This document shows positions 44,445 through 54,376 of a DNA stretch of 64,000 bases, in pieces. Under the pieces are notes generated by a model, which saw nothing but the letters and a program-made list of their open reading frames with translations, was not told the DNA's origin and searched no databases. Origin of the DNA: Blautia wexlerae DSM 19850. Lineage in GTDB: Bacteria; Bacillota; Clostridia; Lachnospirales; Lachnospiraceae. The stretch lies in NCBI RefSeq assembly GCF_025148125.1, contig NZ_CP102267.1, positions 2,180,501 to 2,244,500 of the forward strand. The letters are read 5' to 3'. Positions within the stretch are counted from its first letter, which is position 1. The number at the start of each line of letters is the position of its first letter. The position numbers and the translations under genes were made by a program.

Positions 44445-46316
44445 ATGAGAACTCTAGCTTTAAGCGATGAAATTTTAATGAAAGTTGACAAGGCTGCCCG
44501 TTACATCGGTGGTGAAGTCAACTCTGTAATGAAAGATAAGAATGACGTAGATATCCGCTTTGCCATGTGCTTCCCGGATGTTTATGAAATCGGTATGTCC
44601 AATCTGGGCATGATGATCCTCTACAACATGTTCAATGAACGTGAGGATGTCTGGTGTGAGCGTGTCTTTTCTCCGTGGATGGATCTGGATAAAATTATGC
44701 GTGAGGAACATATTCCTCTCTTTGCCCTGGAATCCCAGGAGCCTGTAAAGGAGTTTGATTTCCTTGGTATTACCCTTGGATATGAGATGTGCTATACCAA
44801 TGTGCTTCAGGTACTTGACCTGAGCCATGTTTCACTTCTGGCAAAGGATCGTAAGGAAGATGACCCTATCGTCATCGGCGGCGGTGCATGTGCATATAAT
44901 CCGGAACCGATCGCAGAATTTTTTGATATGTTTTATATTGGCGAGGGTGAGACTGTCTATGATGCTTTGTTTGATGCATATAAGGCAAACAAGGCAGCAG
45001 GCGGCTCCAGAGCAGACTTCCTGTTTGCAGCTTCCCAGATTCCCGGAATTTATGTTCCCTCTTTATACAATGTAACCTACAAAGAAGACGGCACCATTGC
45101 TTCCTTTACACCTGCAAAAGAGGGTGTACCTGAGAAAGTCTGTAAACAGCTGATCACCGATGTCACTAAAGACTACCGCGTGATCAAAGCTCCTGTAGTT
45201 CCATTTATTAAAGCTACTCAGGATCGTGTTACTCTGGAAATCCAGCGTGGCTGTATCCGCGGATGTCGTTTCTGTCAGGCAGGTATGATCTACCGTCCTA
45301 CCAGAGAGCGCAATGTGGAGGATTTAAAGGCAAGTGCCAGAGAAATGCTTCAGAATACAGGACATGAGGAGATTTCCTTAAGTTCTCTAAGCTCCAGTGA
45401 TTATTCTGAGCTGAAGGAACTGGTAAACTTCCTGATCGAAGAATTTCATGGCAATGCTGTCAATATATCTCTGCCATCCCTGCGTATCGATGCTTTTGCC
45501 CTGGATGTTATGAGCAAGGTACAGGATGTAAAGAAGAGCAGCCTTACTTTTGCACCGGAAGCAGGCTCCCAGCGTCTGCGTAATGTTATCAACAAAGGTC
45601 TGACAGAAGAGAATATTCTTCATGGTGCAGGTGAAGCATTCAAAGGTGGATGGAATCAGGTAAAGCTTTACTTCATGCTCGGACTTCCAACTGAAACAGA
45701 AGATGATATGAAAGGTATTGCTCATCTTGCTCAGAAAATTGCAGAAACTTATTATGAAGAAGTGCCGAAAGAAAAACGTAATGGCAAGGTTCAGGTCAAT
45801 GTAAGTACCTCTTTCTTTGTACCGAAACCATTTACCCCATTCCAGTGGGCAGGTATGTACAGAGAGGAAGATTTCGTGGAGAAAGCAAAGGTCGTAAAAA
45901 GCGAGATCCGCGCACAGTTAAACCAGAGAAGTATCCGCTACAGCTGGCATGAGCCGGATGTAACGATTCTTGAAGGTTTCCTTGCAAGAGGTGACCGCCG
46001 TTGTTCAAAAGTTATCCTCAGAGCATATGAAAAAGGTGCGATCTACGATGCATGGTCAGAGAGTTTTGACTATAATATATGGAAAGAATCTTTTGTGGAA
46101 ACCAACACAGATATTGATTTCTATACTCTCAGAGAACGTTCCACAGATGAGATCCTTCCATGGGATTTCATTGATGCAGGAGTGACCAAGAAGTTCCTGA
46201 TTCACGAATGGGAACAGGCAAAGAAAGAAACCGTAACACCAAACTGCCGTCAGAAATGTTCCGGCTGTGGTGCTATGCGTTATGGCGGAGGTGTATGTTA
46301 TGAAGGTAAGAATTAA
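44445..46316 (+). CDS. B12-binding-type radical SAM protein, TIGR03960 family
   Basis: 623 aa. An N-terminal cobalamin-binding-like domain is followed by the radical SAM core with CIRGCRFC (C-x3-C-x2-C). The C-terminus is Cys-rich (CRQKCSGCGAM). ATG at 44445 behind GAAAGGAAT. In Firmicutes it is regularly followed by the DUF2344 gene and RNase G, as here; the function is not established but is probably linked to RNA. It overlaps the next gene by 17 nt. Confidence 0.9.
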   Translation: MRTLALSDEILMKVDKAARYIGGEVNSVMKDKNDVDIRFAMCFPDVYEIGMSNLGMMILYNMFNEREDVWCERVFSPWMDLDKIMREEHIPLFALESQEPVKEFDFLGITLGYEMCYTNVLQVLDLSHVSLLAKDRKEDDPIVIGGGACAYNPEPIAEFFDMFYIGEGETVYDALFDAYKANKAAGGSRADFLFAASQIPGIYVPSLYNVTYKEDGTIASFTPAKEGVPEKVCKQLITDVTKDYRVIKAPVVPFIKATQDRVTLEIQRGCIRGCRFCQAGMIYRPTRERNVEDLKASAREMLQNTGHEEISLSSLSSSDYSELKELVNFLIEEFHGNAVNISLPSLRIDAFALDVMSKVQDVKKSSLTFAPEAGSQRLRNVINKGLTEENILHGAGEAFKGGWNQVKLYFMLGLPTETEDDMKGIAHLAQKIAETYYEEVPKEKRNGKVQVNVSTSFFVPKPFTPFQWAGMYREEDFVEKAKVVKSEIRAQLNQRSIRYSWHEPDVTILEGFLARGDRRCSKVILRAYEKGAIYDAWSESFDYNIWKESFVETNTDIDFYTLRERSTDEILPWDFIDAGVTKKFLIHEWEQAKKETVTPNCRQKCSGCGAMRYGGGVCYEGKN

Positions 46317-47007
46317 ATTCAGCAAAGAGGGTCCTGTGAAATTTGTGGGACATCTGGATACCATGCGTTATTTTCAGAAGGCTATCCGCAGAGCCAATCT
46401 TCCGGTTGCTTTTTCCGGTGGATACAGTCCGCATATGATCATGTCTTTTGCCGCACCATTAGGAGTTGGTACGGAAAGTCTGGGAGAGTACTTCGATCTG
46501 GAGCTGGCAGAGACAGTTCCTACTTCAGAGATCACAAGACGTCTGGATGCAGTGATGGTAGAAGGGGTACATGTAATCAGTACCCGTCAGGTTGAGGACG
46601 GAAAGGCGGGTAAGGCAATGTCACTGGTGGCAGCAGCCGATTATTATGTAGAATTTCGTCCGGGAAAAGAGCCTGAAATTTCCTGGAAAGATAAAATCAG
46701 TGATTTCCTGGCGCAGCCGGAGATCACAGTAATGAAAAAGACCAAACGAAGCGAAAAGGAAATTGATATTCGTCCGTTTATCTATAAGATGGAACTTCAG
46801 GGAGACAAGATCTTTATGATGCTTGCTTCCGCAAGTGCCAATTACACAAAACCGGAACTGGTAACAGATACATTCTTTTCATGGCTTGGCATAGAACTTC
46901 CGGAATTTGCTTATTCCATCAAACGTCTGGAAGTATACGCAGATAAAGGAACAGAGGAAGAACATAAATTTGTAACTCTGGAAGCACTGGGTGAAGAAGT
47001 TGAGTAA
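46300..47007 (+). CDS. TIGR03936/DUF2344 protein
   Basis: 235 aa from the ATG at 46300 (CGGAGGTG upstream). The start MKVRIKFSKEGPVKFVGHLDTMRYFQKA and SGGYSPHMIMSFA are typical of the family, which occurs either alone or fused to the preceding radical SAM protein. Cytoplasmic, function unknown. It overlaps the RNase G gene by 17 nt. Confidence 0.9.
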   Translation: MKVRIKFSKEGPVKFVGHLDTMRYFQKAIRRANLPVAFSGGYSPHMIMSFAAPLGVGTESLGEYFDLELAETVPTSEITRRLDAVMVEGVHVISTRQVEDGKAGKAMSLVAAADYYVEFRPGKEPEISWKDKISDFLAQPEITVMKKTKRSEKEIDIRPFIYKMELQGDKIFMMLASASANYTKPELVTDTFFSWLGIELPEFAYSIKRLEVYADKGTEEEHKFVTLEALGEEVE

Positions 47008-48205
47008 ACTGATTATTACCCAAATGAATATCCGCCAGATTCCATGCTATGTATGTGCGTATGAAGAAGACGGTAAAGTAATGGAACTGCGCTTCGAACC
47101 TGTTGGGGAGAAATCTTCTCTTGGAAATATTTATGTTGGACAGATAGAGAATATAGCTGCCAATATCGGTGCTGCATTCGTACAGATTTCTGCCGGGGAA
47201 AAATGCTACCTGCAGCTTTCCGATGCTCCAAATGCGATTTATGCTTCTGTAAAAAAAGGTGACCGCCCATTAAAGGCAGGAGATGAAATCCTTGTGCAAA
47301 TCAGCCGGGAAGCAATGAAGGGAAAACTACCGGCTGTAACCACGAATCTGAATTTTACAGGCAAATATCTGGTTCTTACAACCGGCGATAAGAAATTTGG
47401 TCTGTCTTCCAAACTTTCCAATGATGACAGAAGCCGTATCAGTAAGTGGATGGAAGCAGAAGTTAACCGTCCGGATAAAGAGTTTGGTATCATCGTTCGT
47501 ACAAATGCAGCAGATGCATCAAAAGAAGAAATACTGAAAGAACTGGAATACCTGAAGGGCCTGTATCATAAGGCTGCTGTAGACGGAAGATCCCGTACCT
47601 GTTTCAGCTGCGTATATAGAACAGAGCCTTTTTATATCTCTGCGGTCCGCGACGCCAACAGCCGGAACCTGGAAGAGATCATAACAGATATCCCTGAGAT
47701 ATCCCGACAGATTTCTGACTATCTTAACAGTAACAGCCCGGAGGAAAAAGAGAAGCTGCGGTTTTATGATGATAAACTTCTCCCTCTTTACAAACTTTAT
47801 CGCCTGGAAACTGTCTTAGAAGAAATCCAGCATGAGAAAGTCTGGCTGAACAGTGGTGGATTTCTGGTGATCCAGCAGACAGAAGCCTTCGTATCCATTG
47901 ATGTAAACAGCGGAAAGTTTACAGGCAAAAAGAAAATGCAGGAAACTTACCGAAAAATCAATTTGGAGGCAGCAAAGGAAATTGCCAGACAGCTGCGTCT
48001 CAGAAACCTGTCCGGAATTATCCTGATTGATTTTATTAACATGGAAAATCCGGATCATCAGGATGAACTGTTTCATGTCCTGCAAAAATATCTGCGCAAA
48101 GATCCGGTGAAGGCAAAAGCAGTAGACATCACTCCACTACACATCCTGGAACTTACCAGAAAGAAAGTACGAAAACCGGTGATTGAGGAAATCAGAGAAT
48201 TATAG
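46991..48205 (+). CDS. rng: Ribonuclease E/G family protein (RNase G)
   Basis: 404 aa. S1-like RNA-binding region (IYVGQIENIAANIGAAFVQI) at about 35-110, then the catalytic core with the metal-binding Asp residues in SIDVNSGKFTG and LIDFINMENPDH. It cleaves single-stranded RNA, for instance during rRNA or mRNA processing. GTG start at 46991 inside the previous gene; a TTG at 47000 is an alternative. The zinc-link region of RNase E is absent, as expected for the short form. Confidence 0.9.
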   Translation: MKKLSKLIITQMNIRQIPCYVCAYEEDGKVMELRFEPVGEKSSLGNIYVGQIENIAANIGAAFVQISAGEKCYLQLSDAPNAIYASVKKGDRPLKAGDEILVQISREAMKGKLPAVTTNLNFTGKYLVLTTGDKKFGLSSKLSNDDRSRISKWMEAEVNRPDKEFGIIVRTNAADASKEEILKELEYLKGLYHKAAVDGRSRTCFSCVYRTEPFYISAVRDANSRNLEEIITDIPEISRQISDYLNSNSPEEKEKLRFYDDKLLPLYKLYRLETVLEEIQHEKVWLNSGGFLVIQQTEAFVSIDVNSGKFTGKKKMQETYRKINLEAAKEIARQLRLRNLSGIILIDFINMENPDHQDELFHVLQKYLRKDPVKAKAVDITPLHILELTRKKVRKPVIEEIREL

Positions 48206-48229
48206 TTTGTCATAATATAATTATGTAAA

Positions 48230-48274
48230 TCATAGCAATCCTCGCAAATAATGCATTTAAGAGGATTGCTATAA
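48230..48274. repeat. Short palindromic repeat element, copy 1
   Basis: ATAGCAATCCTC (48232-48243) pairs with GAGGATTGCTAT (48261-48272). The left arm plus AAATAATGCAT also occurs at 49564, where about 55 extra bases are inserted at ATGCAT. It may act as the terminator of the rng operon. Confidence 0.65.
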
Positions 48275-48425
48275 ATTGACGTTTGCAATTCTCTACGATA
48301 TTTATCCGTAACTGAATAACTGCCCCGAAGTTTGTATTTTATCACAGATCCTGACGGATACTGGATTGAAATTGTACCTGTAAAATAAAATTCAAAAAAA
48401 TCCCAAAGAAATTGAAAAAAACTTA

Positions 48426-48454
48426 TTGACAAATCGAATTTTGTCCGCTATTAT
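48426..48454 (+). promoter_or_regulatory. Promoter of the rplU-prp-rpmA operon
   Basis: TTGACA (48426-48431), 17-nt spacer, TATTAT (48449-48454); a TATAAA overlaps it. Transcription would start near 48461, at the beginning of the L21 leader. Confidence 0.75.
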
Positions 48455-48457
48455 AAA

Positions 48458-48530
48458 TGAGATGCCGCACAGAGAGGTACAAGCACCGAAAGGTCACCAT
48501 ATCTGGCGAGTAAAGATTATAGGAGGTGCC
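48458..48530 (+). promoter_or_regulatory. Ribosomal protein L21 leader
   Basis: The untranslated RNA between promoter and rplU contains the conserved kind of stretch GAGGTACAAGCACCGAAAGGT and ends at AGGAGG. Position and length fit the known Firmicute L21 leader, where L21 binds its own mRNA. Recognition is from position and wording, not from a model search. Confidence 0.6.
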
Positions 48531-48534
48531 ACAG

Positions 48535-48840
48535 ATGTACGCAATTATTGCAACAGGTGGTAAACAGTACAAAGTTGCTGAAGGCGACGTAATCAGAGTT
48601 GAGAAACTCGGTGTTGAAGCTGGTGAAACTGTTACTTTTGATAATGTTATTGCAGTAAGCAATGACGGATTAAAAGCTGGTGAAGATGTGAAAGATGCCA
48701 GTGTTACCGCTACTGTAGTTGAGAACGGTAAAGCAAAAAAAGTTATCGTTTACAAATACAAGAGAAAAACTGGATATCACAAGAAAAACGGTCACAGACA
48801 GCAGTACACTAAAGTAAAAATCGAAAAGATTAACGGTTAA
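48535..48840 (+). CDS. rplU: 50S ribosomal protein L21
   Basis: 101 aa from the ATG at 48535 (AGGAGG 8 nt before); an in-frame GTG at 48526 overlaps the ribosome binding site. [14 protein letters not shown] and [17 protein letters not shown] are unmistakable L21. First gene of rplU-prp-rpmA. It binds 23S rRNA. Confidence 0.97.
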   Translation: MYAIIATGGKQYKVAEGDVIRVEKLGVEAGETVTFDNVIAVSNDGLKAGEDVKDASVTATVVENGKAKKVIVYKYKRKTGYHKKNGHRQQYTKVKIEKING

Positions 48841-48852
48841 TCTGGTGTCATT

Positions 48853-49173
48853 ATGATTACAATTACAGTTAAGAAGAGAAATGGAAATTATCTGGAATTT
48901 GTTTCGAAAGGTCACGCCGGATATGCAGAGGAAGGACAGGATATTGTCTGTGCTGCTGTCTCTGTACTAGTGATCAATACTGTAAATTCTCTTGAGACAT
49001 TTACAGATGATCAGTTCGAAGTGCAGGAAGATGACGGCTATGTATCTTTTCATTTTACGGCTCCGGTTACTGAGAGGGGAACCCTTCTCATGGATTCGCT
49101 GATTCTCGGATTAACAGAAATTGAACATAGTTATAACAATCGATATTTGACAGTAAAAGTCAAGGAGGTGTAA
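48853..49173 (+). CDS. prp: Ribosomal-processing cysteine protease Prp
   Basis: 106 aa (YsxB family). Catalytic His21 (KGHAGYA) and Cys33 (DIVCAAVS) are present. It cuts the N-terminal extension from L27, whose gene begins 4 nt downstream and shows the matching site, so both halves of the system are here. ATG at 48853. Confidence 0.93.
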   Translation: MITITVKKRNGNYLEFVSKGHAGYAEEGQDIVCAAVSVLVINTVNSLETFTDDQFEVQEDDGYVSFHFTAPVTERGTLLMDSLILGLTEIEHSYNNRYLTVKVKEV

Positions 49174-49177
49174 CAAC

Positions 49178-49465
49178 ATGATGAAAATGAACCTTCAGTT
49201 ATTCGCACATAAAAAAGGAGTTGGTTCTACAAAGAACGGTCGTGATTCCGAATCCAAGAGATTAGGTGCGAAGAGAGCAGACGGACAGTTTGTTAAAGCT
49301 GGAAATATTCTTTACAGACAGCGCGGAACTAAGATCCATGCTGGTGAGAACGTAGGCTGCGGTAAAGATTATACTTTATTCGCACTTAAAGATGGTGTCG
49401 TAAGATTTACCAGAAAAGGACGCGATAAGAAACAGGTTTCTATCGTTCCAGTAGAAGCAGAATAA
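49178..49465 (+). CDS. rpmA: 50S ribosomal protein L27 with cleavable N-terminus
   Basis: 95 aa. The start [10 protein letters not shown] precedes the mature N-terminus [26 protein letters not shown] is the Prp recognition sequence of Firmicute L27. ATG behind CAAGGAGGTG. The mature tail lies near the peptidyl transferase centre. A terminator follows. Confidence 0.97.
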   Translation: MMKMNLQLFAHKKGVGSTKNGRDSESKRLGAKRADGQFVKAGNILYRQRGTKIHAGENVGCGKDYTLFALKDGVVRFTRKGRDKKQVSIVPVEAE

Positions 49466-49478
49466 TCTGGTTAAGCGA

Positions 49479-49520
49479 AGGCTTCAAATCTAATATGGGT
49501 TTGGAGCCTTTCTTTTATAG
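49479..49520 (+). terminator. Terminator after rpmA
   Basis: AGGCTTCAAATC pairs with GGTTTGGAGCCT (with G-U), followed by TTCTTTT. Confidence 0.75.
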
Positions 49521-49562
49521 TAGAATTGCTATAGATTAAAAGAGTTATATGATATAAAAGAA

Positions 49563-49664
49563 ACCATAGCAATCCTTGTAAATAATGCATATTGATCCGA
49601 CTCATCAGAGCGCGAAATCCTGCTGAACGGTCTCAAATGCATTAATTTAAGAAGATTACTATTA
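49563..49664. repeat. Short palindromic repeat element, copy 2 (long form)
   Basis: CATAGCAATCCT plus AAATAATGCAT as in copy 1 (48230), then about 55 bases, then a second ATGCAT and TTTAAGAAGATTACTAT, which matches the right end of copy 1. It lies in the rpmA-obgE gap. Confidence 0.6.
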
Positions 49665-49682
49665 CGAAATAATCATTAGTAA

Positions 49683-50996
<1,314 letters not shown>

Positions 50997-51078
50997 TATA
51001 AATAGATTCAATAATGAAACAGATGTGGTAAGACGGATGATTTTGTCCGTTTGCAGAGAATAACAGAGGAAAATAAAA

Positions 51079-51375
51079 ATGACAAGTAAACAGAGAGCTT
51101 ATTTAAAAGGTCTTGCAATGACCATGGATCCAATCCTTCAGCTTGGAAAGGGTGGTCTTACTCCTGAGAACACAGCCGCAGTAGATGAGGCGCTTGCAGC
51201 CAGAGAACTGATCAAGATCAGTGTTCTTCAGAACTGCCTGGAGGATCCGCGCCAGATGGCTGAGGTTCTGGCAGAACGTACACGTTCCCAGATCGTACAG
51301 GTTATCGGCAAGAAAATTGTTTTATACCGTGAAGGCAAAAACGAAAAGAAAAAAATTGAATTACCCAGAAAATAA
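51079..51375 (+). CDS. yhbY: YhbY-type CRM-domain RNA-binding protein
   Basis: 98 aa, a single CRM domain: RAYLKGLAMTMDPILQLGKGGL and ALAARELIKISVLQN. Binds pre-50S rRNA. ATG at 51079 behind AGAGGAAA. It precedes nadD by 13 nt. Confidence 0.93.
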   Translation: MTSKQRAYLKGLAMTMDPILQLGKGGLTPENTAAVDEALAARELIKISVLQNCLEDPRQMAEVLAERTRSQIVQVIGKKIVLYREGKNEKKKIELPRK

Positions 51376-51388
51376 TACGGAGTTTTTT

Positions 51389-52024
51389 ATGGCTGACATC
51401 AAACACAGAATTGGTATTATGGGCGGTACTTTTGATCCCATCCACATGGGGCATCTGATTCTGGGAGAGAAAGCATACGAACAGTTCCGACTGGAAAAGG
51501 TACTGTTCATGCCTTCCGGAAATCCGCCTCACAAGAGAAACCGTCAGGGACGTGCCACAGATGAAGAAAGAGTTGAAATGGTCCGCAGGGCGATTACCGG
51601 AAATCCTCACTTTGAACTGTCGCTGACTGAAATGCATGAAAATGGTTATACTTACACTTATCATACACTGGAAATGTTAAAAGAGAAGAATCCGGATACT
51701 GATTATTATTTTATAATCGGCGCAGACTCCCTGTATGACTTTGATACATGGCGTGAACCGGAAAGAATCTGCAGAAACTGCATTCTGGTAACTGCTGTAA
51801 GAAATCATTCCACAATCGCAGAGCTCGAAGCAGAAATGAACCGTCTTTCGCTTAAATATAATGGCACATTTCTGACACTGAATACCACAAACCTTGATGT
51901 ATCCAGCGAAATGCTCAGAAACTGGATCAGCGAAGATAAAAGTGTGCGTTACTATATTCCTGATCCGGTGATTGAGTATATCAGAGAAAACCAGATTTAC
52001 AGTCTGGCCGAAAAGAAAGGATGA
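51389..52024 (+). CDS. nadD: Nicotinate-nucleotide adenylyltransferase
   Basis: 211 aa from the ATG at 51389 (ACGGAGT upstream); the frame is open from 51221, but that is within yhbY. Nucleotidyltransferase motif GGTFDPIHMGHL and SSEMLR near the end (SSTxxR equivalent). Makes deamido-NAD from nicotinate mononucleotide. It precedes yqeK by 7 nt. Confidence 0.94.
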   Translation: MADIKHRIGIMGGTFDPIHMGHLILGEKAYEQFRLEKVLFMPSGNPPHKRNRQGRATDEERVEMVRRAITGNPHFELSLTEMHENGYTYTYHTLEMLKEKNPDTDYYFIIGADSLYDFDTWREPERICRNCILVTAVRNHSTIAELEAEMNRLSLKYNGTFLTLNTTNLDVSSEMLRNWISEDKSVRYYIPDPVIEYIRENQIYSLAEKKG

Positions 52025-52031
52025 TCTTCCG

Positions 52032-52622
52032 ATGGCAGAGTATGATTTTATAAAAATGCAGAAAAAATTAGCAAAATATCTGGATGAGGATCGTTATGAA
52101 CATACGTTGGGAGTTATGTTTACATGTGCAGCACTTGCCATGGTTCATGACTGTGATCTGATCACAGCCCAGACTGCCGGACTGCTCCATGACTGTGCAA
52201 AATGTATTCCGAACAAAAAGAAGCTGAAAATGTGCAGCCAGCATCATATTTCGGTATCTGAATTCGAACAGGAGCATCCTTTTTTACTTCATGCCAAGCT
52301 TGGAGCTTACGTAGCTAAGGCTAAGTATGATGTTACAGATGAAAATATTCTTTCTGCCATCACCTGGCATACTACCGGAAAGCCGGAGATGACACTGTTG
52401 GAAAAAATCGTCTATATTGCCGATTATATTGAACCAAAACGTGATAAAGCTCCTAATCTTGCAATTGTACGTAAACTGGCTTTTCAGGATCTTGACGAAT
52501 GTATGTATAAGATTTTGGGTGATACACTGGCTTATCTGGAGGAAAATCCGAAAGATATTGATAATGCTACGAAAGATGCTTTCTTGTATTACAGGGATTT
52601 ACACATGAAAAGACAGTCCTGA
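52032..52622 (+). CDS. yqeK: HD-domain Ap4A hydrolase-type protein YqeK
   Basis: 196 aa. HD motif in LLHDCAKC, with TLGVM upstream and ITWHTTGKPEM downstream. YqeK proteins hydrolyse diadenosine tetraphosphate symmetrically and lie between nadD and rsfS in Firmicutes, as here. ATG at 52032 behind AAAGGATG. Confidence 0.92.
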   Translation: MAEYDFIKMQKKLAKYLDEDRYEHTLGVMFTCAALAMVHDCDLITAQTAGLLHDCAKCIPNKKKLKMCSQHHISVSEFEQEHPFLLHAKLGAYVAKAKYDVTDENILSAITWHTTGKPEMTLLEKIVYIADYIEPKRDKAPNLAIVRKLAFQDLDECMYKILGDTLAYLEENPKDIDNATKDAFLYYRDLHMKRQS

Positions 52623-52794
52623 GTATAAATTGTCTCGACTGGCAGAGTTTTACATATAGGGGACAGCACAACAGGGAGAACAGATTACGGATATAAATAT
52701 TTATTTAGAGAAGATATATGTAGCTATTCAATAGTCTGTTGATCATGAAGATATTGAACAGTTACAAAAGCAGATAGAAAGAGAGGTTGTTTCC

Positions 52795-53154
52795 ATGAAC
52801 AGAGAACTTGAAATGGCAAAACTTGCCTGCCGCGCACTTGATGAGAAAAAAGGAAAAGATATTAAGGTAATAGATATCCATGAAGTATCTGTAATTGCCG
52901 ATTATTTTGTAATTGCAAGTGCTTCCAACCAGAATCAGGTTCAGGCTATGGTTGACAATGTAGATGAAACACTTGGCAGAGCCGGATTTGAAGCAAAACA
53001 GATTGAGGGAACCAGAAACTCCAGCTGGGTTCTTATGGATTACGGCGATATGATTGTCCACGTATTTGACGAAGAGAATCGTCTTTTCTATGACCTCGAA
53101 AGAATCTGGAGAGATGGTAAGGTTCTTGACGTTAATGAATTTCTTGAAAAATAA
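52795..53154 (+). CDS. rsfS: Ribosome silencing factor RsfS
   Basis: 119 aa, Iojap/YbeB family: DIKVIDIHEVSVIADYFVIASASN and GDMIVHVF. Binds L14 and blocks subunit joining. ATG at 52795 behind AGAGAGG. The 172-nt gap before it shows no gene. A terminator follows, shared with lexA. Confidence 0.94.
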   Translation: MNRELEMAKLACRALDEKKGKDIKVIDIHEVSVIADYFVIASASNQNQVQAMVDNVDETLGRAGFEAKQIEGTRNSSWVLMDYGDMIVHVFDEENRLFYDLERIWRDGKVLDVNEFLEK

Positions 53155-53178
53155 CTAGAAAATTTGTAAAATAGAATA

Positions 53179-53230
53179 CAGAGGAAATCAGATATCATCA
53201 TTAAGCGATACCTGATTTCCTCTGTTATTT
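53179..53230. terminator. Bidirectional terminator between rsfS and lexA
   Basis: CAGAGGAAATCAG (53179-53191) pairs exactly with CTGATTTCCTCTG (53212-53224), with a T-run to the right. Confidence 0.85.
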
Positions 53231-53256
53231 TTCTGATTTGCATATCAGTTGCATTA

Positions 53257-53877
53257 TTATTCATACAAACGGAACACACCAAATACTTTGCCAAGAATCT
53301 GAAGACCTTCATGTACAAGGATTGGCTCCATTGTATCATTTTCCGGCTGGAGACGATAGTATCCTTTTTCTTTATGGAAAGTCTTAACTGTAGCACCGTC
53401 ATCGATCAGCGCAACAACAATATCTCCATCCTCTGCTGTGGACTGCTGTTTAACCAGAACCTGATCTCCGTCAAAAATTCCGGCGTTTATCATACTTTCC
53501 CCTTTTACTTTCAACAGAAAGCTCTGTGAATTAGGCATAAACTCTGCAGGGATAGGGAAATAGCCTTCAATATTCTCAACTGCCAGAAGTGGCTGTCCGG
53601 CTGCCACAGTTCCTATGATGGGAACATTCACAACCTCTCTGCGGACCAGATTAAAATTGTCATCAATAATCTCAATCGCACGTGGTTTCGTTGCATCTCT
53701 GCGGATATATCCATTTTTCTCCAGTGCTTCCAGATGTGAATGAACGGAAGAAGTAGATTTCAGGTTGACTGCCTCGCAGATTTCACGAACTGCCGGCGGA
53801 AATCCCCGGTTCAAAATCTCATTCTTTATGTAATCAAGAATCTCCTGCTGCTTTGGCGTGATTCTTCCATATGGCAT
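53257..53877 (-). CDS. lexA: SOS repressor LexA
   Basis: 206 aa. N-terminal winged helix (TPKQQEILDYI, STSSVHSHLEALEKNGYI). Autocleavage site Ala93-Gly94 (GTVAAGQPL), catalytic Ser128 (GESMINAGI) and Lys165 (GATVKTF). It represses DNA damage genes and cuts itself with RecA. ATG at 53877 with GGAGGGT upstream on its strand. I could not point to a full CGAAC-N4-GTTCG box in its promoter, only a half site near 53908. Confidence 0.96.
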   Translation of the reverse strand: MPYGRITPKQQEILDYIKNEILNRGFPPAVREICEAVNLKSTSSVHSHLEALEKNGYIRRDATKPRAIEIIDDNFNLVRREVVNVPIIGTVAAGQPLLAVENIEGYFPIPAEFMPNSQSFLLKVKGESMINAGIFDGDQVLVKQQSTAEDGDIVVALIDDGATVKTFHKEKGYYRLQPENDTMEPILVHEGLQILGKVFGVFRLYE

Positions 53878-54376
53878 AATTATACCCTCCTTTTAAAGTT
53901 ATTTTTTGTTCGTACACTCTTCATAACCATTCAGCAGTCTGCTATTCTATGAGATACTGAACAGTTTCTGATTTTTTTATCATATCATAATTCCTGACAA
54001 AAAGCAAACTTATATTCTGAAAATGTGTTCTTACTTATGTGCTCCCGTTACTGTTTACTCCATTCTCATTAACGGGATTATTGGTTACAGTTAACACACC
54101 ACTATCCCGCGAGGTGTTTTGGCATGAATATGCCAAAATCCCGAGACATACAAGCCAAAATTCCATTGCCGCAGGCAATCTGGAATGAATTTTGGCTACG
54201 TTACTGTGAACGGAGTGAACAGTAACGATTATTATGAATTCTTTATGAATAAACTTGTTTTTAAATGTGCAAAGTGTTACAATATTTTGGAAAATGGTGT
54301 AACTATTCAGCAGTCACTGTGAAATCGCTGAACAGTTATAGAATGATTATGAACTGCACAAAAAGGAGACATCCCA
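53878..54376. other. 500-bp intergenic region between lexA and the HlyD-like gene
   Basis: Holds the divergent promoters and a palindromic repeat at 54096-54191 (separate entry). A perfect-arm hairpin around GGCATGAATATGCC at 54120-54133 is part of it. No gene seen. Confidence 0.6.
54096..54191. repeat. REP-like palindromic repeat, copy 1
   Basis: 54143-54191 matches 61325-61373 in opposite orientation. The core folds as ATTCCATTGCC-GCA-GGCAATCTGGAAT. The flank ACACCACTATCCCG (54096-54109) is also shared, but here 33 extra bases with the palindrome TTTTGGCATGAATATGCCAA separate it from the core. Confidence 0.75.

Noticed and set aside
53890..53930. LexA operator in the lexA promoter
   Set aside because: Only a half site (GTTCG) could be found, not the full inverted repeat.
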